Positions 1 to 6,552 of a stretch of DNA of 64,000 bases are shown here, one piece after another. Where the stretch lies: the NCBI RefSeq assembly GCF_004745955.1, contig NZ_SRLD01000012.1, forward strand, positions 50,804 through 114,803. The letters run 5' to 3'. This DNA is from Hymenobacter elongatus (GTDB lineage Bacteria > Bacteroidota > Bacteroidia > Cytophagales > Hymenobacteraceae). A program made the translations under genes and the position numbers. Under the pieces are notes generated by a model. That model was not told the origin of the DNA. It worked only from the letters and a program-made list of their open reading frames with translations, and ran no database searches. The number at the start of each line of letters is the position of its first letter. Within the stretch, counting starts at the first letter, position 1.

Positions 1-83
1 CTATTGTGGACGCTGGGCACTGGCTCCACGCCGAAGAGCCCGACCAGATTTATACCCTGGTAGAAGCATTTGCCACTAGTTGA
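1..83 (+). CDS. Alpha/beta hydrolase, C-terminal end (partial)
   Basis: The window opens inside a reading frame (frame starts at base 3) that ends with TGA at 81-83. The 26 visible residues read IVDAGHWLHAEEPDQIYTLV and then EAFATS. GHWLHAEEP followed by a short amphipathic helix is the usual end of alpha/beta-hydrolase fold proteins, where the H of GHW is the catalytic histidine. The rest of the gene lies outside the window, so the substrate cannot be named. Family call is from this motif alone. Confidence 0.55.
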   Translation, partial: IVDAGHWLHAEEPDQIYTLVEAFATS

Positions 84-152
84 GCCTTCCATAAGGTCTT
101 TTTGCGTGCAGCCCTACGCTGCGTTTCCACTTCCTACTTAGCACCCTTCCGC

Positions 153-857
153 TTGAAAGGCACCTTGTACCTGATTCCTACCGTGCTGGCCGACGACACG
201 GCCCCGCAGGTGCTACCCGCTCAGGTAGCCACCCAGGTGGCAGCGCTTTCTTATTTTCTGGTAGAAAATGCCCGCACGGCCCGGCGCTTCATCAAAACTG
301 TAGCGCCGGCACAGGTAATCGACAGCTTGCGCATCGCCGTTATCGACAAAGACTCGACCGAAGCCCAGATTACCGAGGCCCTGAAACTAGTAGTAGCGGG
401 CCAGGACGCGGGCGTGCTGTCGGAGGCGGGCTGCCCGGGCGTAGCCGATCCGGGGGCGGAAATTGCGCGCCTGGCCCACAAGCTCGGTATTCGGGTGGTG
501 CCGCTGGTGGGCCCCTCGTCTCTCCTGCTGGCCCTGATGGGCTCGGGTATGAATGGGCAGAGCTTCGCGTTTCACGGCTACTTGCCCATCGAGCGGGCTC
601 AGCGCCTGGCGGCCATTAAAACGCTGGAAAAGCAGGCCCTCAGTCAGCACCAAACCCAATTATTCATCGAGACGCCCTACCGCAACATGCAGATGCTGGA
701 AGATTTGCTGACTCAGCTGCACCCCTCGACCCGCCTATGCATTGCTGCCAACCTCACCGCCGCCGATGAGCTGGTGCGCACCGACACGGTAGCAGGCTGG
801 AAAGGCAAACTCCCCCAAATTCATAAGCAGCCCGCCGTGTTTTTGATCGGAAAGTAG
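153..857 (+). CDS. SAM-dependent methyltransferase, RsmI-like (tetrapyrrole methylase fold)
   Basis: About 234 residues. The start MKGTLYLIPTVLADD, the loop LSEAGCPGVADPGAEIARLA and the segment VVPLVGPSSLLLALMGSG match the RsmI group, which methylates the 2'-O of C1402 in 16S rRNA using SAM. Bacteroidota often carry a second, shorter RsmI-like paralogue, and this protein resembles that one, so the rRNA target is an inference. No ATG is available upstream; the frame is open from a TTG at 102, but the conserved domain begins at the TTG at 153, which I prefer. The end PAVFLIGK is typical. It follows the partial hydrolase by about 70 bases and ends before a hairpin at 948-984. Confidence 0.75.
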   Translation: MKGTLYLIPTVLADDTAPQVLPAQVATQVAALSYFLVENARTARRFIKTVAPAQVIDSLRIAVIDKDSTEAQITEALKLVVAGQDAGVLSEAGCPGVADPGAEIARLAHKLGIRVVPLVGPSSLLLALMGSGMNGQSFAFHGYLPIERAQRLAAIKTLEKQALSQHQTQLFIETPYRNMQMLEDLLTQLHPSTRLCIAANLTAADELVRTDTVAGWKGKLPQIHKQPAVFLIGK

Positions 858-947
858 CAGTTGGGTTAGTTTCGGCTGTCATCCTGCCGCTGGTGCACGC
901 AGCGGGAAGAGCCCTTTTCACTTATCCTCACTGAAAGTTATTCACAC

Positions 948-984
948 TAAAAAGCCCCTTACCATGACAGGCAAAGGGCTTTTT
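948..984. terminator. Hairpin terminator after the RsmI-like gene
   Basis: TAAAAAGCCC and GGGCTTTTTA form a stem around a loop of about 16 bases, followed by T-rich sequence. It lies 90 bases after the RsmI-like stop and also faces the end of feoB, so it may serve both strands. Confidence 0.6.
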
Positions 985-1047
985 ACTGTGAAGCTGTTTA
1001 GGAAGTAGACTGCCCGTCATGCTTTGACAAGCTCAGCATGACGGGCA
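985..1047. repeat. Degenerate palindromic element (GTCATGCT core)
   Basis: A perfect 13-bp inverted repeat, TGCCCGTCATGCT (1011-1023) and AGCATGACGGGCA (1035-1047), with the loop TTGACAAGCTC. Core and loop are recognisable pieces of the longer GTCATGCTGAGC elements elsewhere in the window. It is preceded at about 986-1005 by CTGTGAAGCTGTTTAGGAAG, the same terminal sequence that bounds the element at 61727-61801. It looks like a collapsed copy. Confidence 0.6.
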
Positions 1048-1083
1048 TACACCAGCTGCAGGAATGATAGCCGAAATCAACCC

Positions 1084-3276
1084 CTACTTAAATACCTGGT
1101 ACACAATCAGCGACGACACATAGGCCAGGCCCGTCATATAGAGCAGCTGCAGCAAGGGCCATTTCCAGCCTTTGGTTTCACGATACACCACGGCCAGCGT
1201 ACTCATGCACTGCATGGCAAAAACGTAGAACACGAGCAGGGAAAAGGCCCGAGCCGGCGTAAAGAACGGCTGCCCGTTTTCGTCTTTTTCAGCGGCTAAT
1301 TTCTGCTGCACCGTGCGCATATCGGCATCCTGCCCTACGCTATAAATCGTGGAGATGGTGCCCACAAACACCTCGCGGGCCGCGAAGGAAGTGATAAGCG
1401 CAATACCAATTTTCCAGTCGAAGCCCAAGGGCCGAATGGCGGGTTCCAGCAGGTGGCCAAACAGGCCCGCGTATGAATTCTCCAGCTTTTCGGAGGCTAT
1501 CCGGATATCGGTTTCCGTGGGCGTCAGCTGTTGCTGAGCGGCGGTAGCCCGCACCCGGCTTTCGGCCCGCGCCAGCGAATCGCCCGGTCCGTAGGAGGCC
1601 AGCACCCACAGAATCACGGAAATGGCGACGATAACCTTACCGGCCTGAAACACAAAGGTTTTCACCTTTTCCACGATGGTGATACCCACATTTTTCCAGC
1701 GCGGCCAGCGGTACACCGGAAACTCCATGATGAAGTAGCTCTTGTTCTGGGTGCGCAGCAGCAGCTTCAGCGCCAGCGCCGAGAAAATAGCCGCAAAGAA
1801 CCCCAGCAAGTACAGCCCCATCAGCGCGAAGCCCTGCAGGTTGAAAATACCCAGCACTTTGGTCGGCGGCACTACCAGCGCAATCAGCACGGTATACACC
1901 GGAATCCGGGCCGAGCAGCTCATCAGCGGCGTCACGAAGATGGTGATGATCCGGTCTTTCCAGTTTTCGATGGTGCGCGCGCTCATAATGGCCGGCACGG
2001 CGCAGGCCACGCCCGAAATCAGGGGCACCACGCTTTTGCCGTTGAGCCCAAACTTGCGCATGATGCAGTCCATCATGAACGTGACGCGGGCCATGTAGCC
2101 CGTTTCCTCCAGCACCGCAATAAAGGCGAAGAGCAAGGCAATCTGCGGGATAAAAATCAGGACGCCGCCCAGGCCCGCCAACACGCCTTCGGTGAGCAGG
2201 CTCACCAGCGGCCCGTCGAAGTTGGTTTGCACCAGCTGGTTGATCCAGGTTACACCCTCGTCGATAAGCTCCATGGGGTAGCTGGCCCAGGCAAACACCG
2301 CCTGAAACATCAGAAACAGCACTCCAAAGAAAATCAGGTAGCCCCACACCTTGTGGGTCAGCACCTTATCGATACGGTTGCTGTACGGCTCGTTCTGCTC
2401 GGTGCGCGTCACGGTCACCGTATTCAGCAGAATATCGTTGATGCGGGCGTATCGGTCAATCGTCTCCTGGGCCTGCCGGGCAGTGGGCTGAAAGTCGTAT
2501 TTCTCCACCAGCTCCTGAATATATGCCCGGTCGTCGGGAGTCAGAAAGCTGATTTGCCGGAACTGGTGCGCGTAGTGCAGCGCCAGGTAGTCGTTGTGCA
2601 AGTCGAAGTAGTAGCGAATCTGCCGGAGCATGGGCAGCAGGTCGTCGCTGGGCGAAAAGAAGCCCTTGGTAGGCGCGCCTAGCTGCCGCGCCATCACGAT
2701 TTTGAGGGCCGCAATACCGACGCCTTTGCGGGCATTCATCGGAATAATGGGCACGCCCAGCTCCTGCTGCAGCGCCGAAATATCAATTTGAATGCCGTGC
2801 TGCTCAGCCACGTCCATCATATTCAGGGCCAGCACGGCCGGCAGGCCCAGGTCAGCTAGCTGGGTAAACAGCAGCAGATTACGGCGGATATTGGACGCAT
2901 CCACCGTCACGACCACGAAATCGGGGTATTGCTCGGAAGTCCGGTCGTAGAGCAGGTCAGTTATTACCTTCTCGTCCAGGCTCTTGGGATACAGCGAATA
3001 CGTACCCGGCAGGTCAATAATTTCGGCGCGGTGCTGAGCCGTAAGCTGACTGATGCCCGTTTTGCGGTCGACCGTGACGCCGGGGAAGTTTCCTACTTTC
3101 TGGTTGAGGCCCGTGAGCTGGTTGAACAGCGAGGATTTGCCCGAGTTGGGGTTGCCGATCAGCGCAATGCGCGTGAGGGTACGGGGGCTGCGCGGTGGCA
3201 CGTCGCGCAAGGCTTCCAGCGTCAGGGCCGAAGCAGCGGCCCCGGTAGAGTCGGTGATGAGGGAAGCGCGGGCCAT
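1084..3276 (-). CDS. feoB: Ferrous iron transport protein B
   Basis: 730 residues, normal for FeoB. The N-terminal cytoplasmic GTPase domain carries G1 GNPNSGKS (residues 41-48), G3 DLPG (88-91) and G4 NMMD (152-155). The C-terminal half is a polytopic membrane domain with the Gate segments FIPQIALLFAFIAVLEETGY and SGVACAVPAIMSARTI and a second Gate around SFAAREVFVGTIST. FeoB carries Fe2+ across the inner membrane, driven by nucleotide hydrolysis. The start MARASLITD lies 10 bases after the feoA stop, so the two genes form one transcript. No frameshift or missing motif is visible. Confidence 0.95.
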   Translation of the reverse strand: MARASLITDSTGAAASALTLEALRDVPPRSPRTLTRIALIGNPNSGKSSLFNQLTGLNQKVGNFPGVTVDRKTGISQLTAQHRAEIIDLPGTYSLYPKSLDEKVITDLLYDRTSEQYPDFVVVTVDASNIRRNLLLFTQLADLGLPAVLALNMMDVAEQHGIQIDISALQQELGVPIIPMNARKGVGIAALKIVMARQLGAPTKGFFSPSDDLLPMLRQIRYYFDLHNDYLALHYAHQFRQISFLTPDDRAYIQELVEKYDFQPTARQAQETIDRYARINDILLNTVTVTRTEQNEPYSNRIDKVLTHKVWGYLIFFGVLFLMFQAVFAWASYPMELIDEGVTWINQLVQTNFDGPLVSLLTEGVLAGLGGVLIFIPQIALLFAFIAVLEETGYMARVTFMMDCIMRKFGLNGKSVVPLISGVACAVPAIMSARTIENWKDRIITIFVTPLMSCSARIPVYTVLIALVVPPTKVLGIFNLQGFALMGLYLLGFFAAIFSALALKLLLRTQNKSYFIMEFPVYRWPRWKNVGITIVEKVKTFVFQAGKVIVAISVILWVLASYGPGDSLARAESRVRATAAQQQLTPTETDIRIASEKLENSYAGLFGHLLEPAIRPLGFDWKIGIALITSFAAREVFVGTISTIYSVGQDADMRTVQQKLAAEKDENGQPFFTPARAFSLLVFYVFAMQCMSTLAVVYRETKGWKWPLLQLLYMTGLAYVSSLIVYQVFK

Positions 3277-3286
3277 GCGGCGGCAG

Positions 3287-3556
3287 CTAGTCTTTCAGAA
3301 GAATAGTGGCTGCCTCGCTCACCCGCAACGACAACGTGTAGTCTTCGTTGCCCACGACCAGCGTAATAGGGCAGCCCAACGGGGCCCGGCTGTTCATCCG
3401 GACCTGCGTGCCGGGAATACAGCCCATTTCCAGCAGCTTCAGTGCCATTTCCGGATCCTGCAGGCAGCAGATGGTGCCGCTTTCGCCAAGGCGCAGGTCT
3501 TTCACGCTACGAGGCACGGGAGTCTTGGCTGAGGCGGAAATGCTGGACACGGGCAC
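3287..3556 (-). CDS. feoA: Ferrous iron transport protein A
   Basis: 89 residues with an SH3-like FeoA domain: an N-terminal LRLGESGTI strand, KLLEMGCIPGTQV, and a C-terminal strand YTLSLRVSEAATILL. FeoA is a small cytoplasmic partner of FeoB needed for ferrous iron uptake. It is the first gene of the feoAB operon and has a well-matched Bacteroidota promoter 25-60 bases upstream. Confidence 0.93.
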   Translation of the reverse strand: MPVSSISASAKTPVPRSVKDLRLGESGTICCLQDPEMALKLLEMGCIPGTQVRMNSRAPLGCPITLVVGNEDYTLSLRVSEAATILLKD

Positions 3557-3581
3557 GGGTGTTATTTAGATTCTGTTCAAA

Positions 3582-3614
3582 CAAAGATACTACCCATTTA
3601 GGTTTCAGCCAAAA
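3582..3614 (-). promoter_or_regulatory. feoAB promoter (Bacteroidota type)
   Basis: Read on the minus strand, TTTTG (3610-3614) and TATCTTTG (3582-3589) are 20 bases apart, matching the Bacteroidota -33 TTTG and -7 TAnnTTTG consensus. The -7 box lies 26 bases before the feoA ATG. I see no clear Fur-type palindrome next to it. Confidence 0.75.
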
Positions 3615-3739
3615 CACAGATAGTTGTACCTTGGAAGGGCGAAAAAACATCTAAGTCTTTGATTTAGAATTATTCCGAACTGCAATTGCATATTTATAAA
3701 TATTCAGGGAGGTCTTGCGTTTCTTCGCCCTTTTCATTG

Positions 3740-3747
3740 TAGTTTTG
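3740..3747 (+). promoter_or_regulatory. Probable -7 box for the 3774 gene
   Basis: TAGTTTTG fits TAnnTTTG exactly and lies 26 bases before the ATG. A CTTG 22 bases upstream (3714-3717) could be the -33 element, although the spacing is slightly long. Confidence 0.5.
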
Positions 3748-3773
3748 ACATATAATAAAGATCCTGACTACCT

Positions 3774-4670
3774 ATGCTTCAACGCGTACTTACTCTTTTC
3801 GCCTTCGTTCTGCTGTTCCCAGTAGTGGGCTTTGCTCAGGAGAACAAAATTTCGGGCCGCATTGTAGACCAGAAAACCAAAGAACCCATTCCTTTTGCCT
3901 CCATTGGCCTGAAAGAGGAACAAAGCGGCGCGCTGACCAACGAGTACGGCTTCTTCCAGATGGCCATGCCCGACAAGGCGCAGGACTCCCTGGTAGTGCT
4001 GGCGCTGGGCTATTTCCGCAAGGCCGTGCTGGTGAAGAAAGGTGCCAACCTGCAAGACCTGATTATCGAAGTGCCCAAGCGCGTTATCGAGCTGGCCGAC
4101 GTAAAAGTTATTGGTGGCAAGGTGAAAGACCTGTCGCTGGGCTCGAAGGGCAACACGCCCGGCGAGGGCATGATTCAGGGCCTGCCGGGCCAGCAATATG
4201 CCTTCTTCGTGAAAAACGAGAAGAGCAAAAAGTTGGGCAACGTCCGTTCGGTCTCCTTCTACATCGGTGAAAACGGCTTTCCGCGTGAGCCTTTCCGCGT
4301 ACGTCTCTACAAAGCCGATGGCAACTACAACTCGCCCAACACCGACATCCTGACGGACAACGTGGTGGTATCGGCCCCGAAAGGCGGCGAGTGGTATACC
4401 ATCGACCTGAACTCGTATAACATCCCGGCCCCCGAAGAAGGCTTCTTCGTAGCCATGGAGTGGATTGTGAGTGGTGACAAGTTCTACACCACCAACTTCA
4501 TGGAGACCTACACGCCCTACGGTCAGATCATGCGTCCTACGTTCGAATTCAAAGAGAGCCGCACCTGGACCTACTCTATCGGCAAAGGCTGGAGCCTGAT
4601 TACACTGGCCAACAACGGCATGCGCTACAACGCTATGATTAAGGCCGAAGTTGACATGATTAAAGACTAG
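3774..4670 (+). CDS. Secreted protein with carboxypeptidase-like regulatory domain
   Basis: 298 residues. A signal peptide (residues 1-21, ending VVGFAQ) is followed by a beta-sandwich CarboxypepD_reg-like domain: GRIVDQKTKEPIPFASIGL, TNEYGFFQM, LVVLALGYFRKAVLV. This is the N-terminal fold often found on TonB receptors and other Bacteroidota envelope proteins. The remaining 190 residues (FFVKNEKSKKLGNVRSVSFY, PFRVRLYKADG, EEGFFVAMEWI) look like a jelly-roll domain with no catalytic signature I recognise. Probably periplasmic or outer-membrane associated; function unknown. It stands alone, between feoAB (divergent) and a strong terminator. Confidence 0.75.
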   Translation: MLQRVLTLFAFVLLFPVVGFAQENKISGRIVDQKTKEPIPFASIGLKEEQSGALTNEYGFFQMAMPDKAQDSLVVLALGYFRKAVLVKKGANLQDLIIEVPKRVIELADVKVIGGKVKDLSLGSKGNTPGEGMIQGLPGQQYAFFVKNEKSKKLGNVRSVSFYIGENGFPREPFRVRLYKADGNYNSPNTDILTDNVVVSAPKGGEWYTIDLNSYNIPAPEEGFFVAMEWIVSGDKFYTTNFMETYTPYGQIMRPTFEFKESRTWTYSIGKGWSLITLANNGMRYNAMIKAEVDMIKD

Positions 4671-4710
4671 AGCCACCCGCTCTGCCCCTGGTTTTAACCG
4701 GAGAACATCC

Positions 4711-4754
4711 CAAAAGAAAAGCCCGCGCTCCAACCAGCACGGGCTTTTCTTTTG
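4711..4754. terminator. Hairpin terminator after the 3774 gene
   Basis: AAAAGAAAAGCCCGCGCT and AGCACGGGCTTTTCTTTT pair around CCAACC, with one mismatch. The A-rich and T-rich flanks let it work in both directions. Confidence 0.8.
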
Positions 4755-4781
4755 TCTTCAACCGAGCGGGCCTTACTAGTC

Positions 4782-4912
4782 AGGAAGTCGTCAGAACGTC
4801 ATGCTGAGCGCAGCCGAAGCATCTCGCGTGCAACAGTAATCAACTTACCATTGCACGCGAGATGCTTCGGCTGCGCTCAGCATGGCATTCTATTGGATTT
4901 CAGCGACTTCCT
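4782..4912. repeat. Nested palindromic element, GTCATGCTGAGC family
   Basis: Perfect 34-bp arms at 4800-4833 and 4851-4884, starting CATGCTGAGCGCAGCCGAAG, around a 17-base centre. An outer inverted repeat AGGAAGTCG (4782-4790) / CGACTTCCT (4904-4912) encloses it. Other copies are at 52987-53084, 56844-56933 and 57851-57937, with shrunken forms at 1011-1047 and 52872-52914. No coding sequence inside. Confidence 0.85.
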
Positions 4913-4920
4913 AAACAGCT

Positions 4921-6321
4921 TCATTGCTTCTCTTGCTGAACATGCTTCATGATCCATTCCCGGACAGCATCCTGGGCGGCGGGCGAAAACGTGGGCTGCA
5001 GCTGACCTTCCAGCATGGCCCACTCCGCTTGGTCGGCCTGGAACAGGTGATTTACGCCGGGCAGCTTGCGGGCAGTTACATCCTTATTGGCCTTGAGGCC
5101 CTTATCCAGGGCCGTCAGGTTGGTTTCGGGCGCTGCCTGCAGGTCTTTGGTGCCATTGAGCAGCAACACCGGGCAGCGCACTTTGGCGAGCACGCTCTGC
5201 GGATCGAAGCCCAGGAAGTAGCGGTACCAGGGCGTAGTCAGCTCGGCGGCGCTGGCCAGAGCGGTGGCATTGTCCATGGAGGTGTTGGTCTGCCGGAGCA
5301 TGTTGGCGACGATAGCCTGAGCCTGGGCATTATCGGCAGTGAGGTTGATAATCTCCAGCATCGACTTTTGCCGCTTCGTAGCGGCTTCTATCTGCACCGC
5401 TTCCATGCCCACGGAACGCATGACATTGGCTTGTTGCTGTAGCAGCACCTGCTGGCCCGGAACGCCGTAAGCGGCCATCAAAACGATGAAAGTGGGCGGC
5501 AACGGCTCGGCGGCAGCCAGCGTGGCAATATTGCCACCCTCGCCGTGCCCGATCAGGCCGATATGGGAAACGTCGACCTCGGGGCGGGTACGCAGAAAGT
5601 TGAGGCCCGCCTGCGCATCTTTCACGAGGTCGGCGGTGGTAGCGGCGGCGGTGTTGCCTTGCGACTGGCCCACGCCCCGGTCATCGTAGCGCAGCACGGC
5701 GATACCGCGGCGGGTGAGGTAGTCGGCAAGGGCACCGAACATCCGGTATTGGTCCAGGGTACCGTCGCGGTCCTGGGGACCAGTATCGGAAAGCAGCAGC
5801 ACGGCCGGAAATGGCCCTTCCCCGGCGGGGACGGTCAGGGTACCCGCCAGCCGTATGTTCGCCTGCTGATTGGAGAAAGCCACTTCCGCGACCCGGTAGG
5901 GCGGTGGAAACTTGAAGTTTTTGGCCAGCGCGGCCGGCGGCGGTATTAGCGTCAGCTCCAGCGGGGCCTTGTAGCCGGGCTGTTGCCAAGTGCCTTGCAG
6001 CAGCTTGCCAGTGGCATCGAGCAGCCCCACGAAACGGCTATCGGCGGCGGCGGCATACAGCACCACGGTATCCCCCGTGGTTTCTACCGTCATGGGCATG
6101 CGGTTGACCTTCTGCAACGGTACGTCGAGCACGGCAAACCGCTTACCAGTGGCCAGTTCCGTAACGCTGATAACGATTTCCAGGCTGCCGCCCGGCATTT
6201 GCAGTGGGCCTTTCCATTGGCCGGCTACGCCAGAAGCAGGACTAGTTTGCCCCTGACCAGCCAGTGGAAACAGCAGCAGCGCTATCCACCAGCCGCACAA
6301 GCAGCGGTTCAAAAATTTCAT
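4921..6321 (-). CDS. Secreted alpha/beta hydrolase-like protein, nucleophile Ser replaced by Gly
   Basis: 466 residues from the ATG at 6321; the open frame extends to a TTG at 6336, but MKFLNRCLCGWWIALLLFPL begins a good signal peptide. An N-terminal beta domain of about 130 residues precedes an alpha/beta-hydrolase domain with RYDDRGVGQS, the nucleophile elbow, a late Asp region LLLNGTKDLQ and the catalytic His in LPGVNHLF. The elbow reads GHGEGG, whereas the family normally has GHSEGG: the Ser position (residue 260, codon 5542-5544) is GGC, Gly. One base would separate it from AGC, Ser. Without the nucleophile the protein is probably not an active serine hydrolase, or the base is a sequencing error. 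Confidence 0.8.
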   Translation of the reverse strand: MKFLNRCLCGWWIALLLFPLAGQGQTSPASGVAGQWKGPLQMPGGSLEIVISVTELATGKRFAVLDVPLQKVNRMPMTVETTGDTVVLYAAAADSRFVGLLDATGKLLQGTWQQPGYKAPLELTLIPPPAALAKNFKFPPPYRVAEVAFSNQQANIRLAGTLTVPAGEGPFPAVLLLSDTGPQDRDGTLDQYRMFGALADYLTRRGIAVLRYDDRGVGQSQGNTAAATTADLVKDAQAGLNFLRTRPEVDVSHIGLIGHGEGGNIATLAAAEPLPPTFIVLMAAYGVPGQQVLLQQQANVMRSVGMEAVQIEAATKRQKSMLEIINLTADNAQAQAIVANMLRQTNTSMDNATALASAAELTTPWYRYFLGFDPQSVLAKVRCPVLLLNGTKDLQAAPETNLTALDKGLKANKDVTARKLPGVNHLFQADQAEWAMLEGQLQPTFSPAAQDAVREWIMKHVQQEKQ

Positions 6322-6552
6322 ACAATGCGTAAACAAGGGTGTGTAGGGAAAGAGAGTAGAGTCGGCCTGTAGCAGGAGCTACACCAGAACATGTTACTCA
6401 TGTCAAGGCACTAGCCGCGACTGTACAGGGCATAGCTGCGGGCGAAAATAGTGATATTATATACAGGAAATACAATAGGCCATCATACTATCGGCGCTCT
6501 TCGCCGACATACGGGAGAAGAGCGCCGATAGGCTATTGCATACCAGGGAAAC

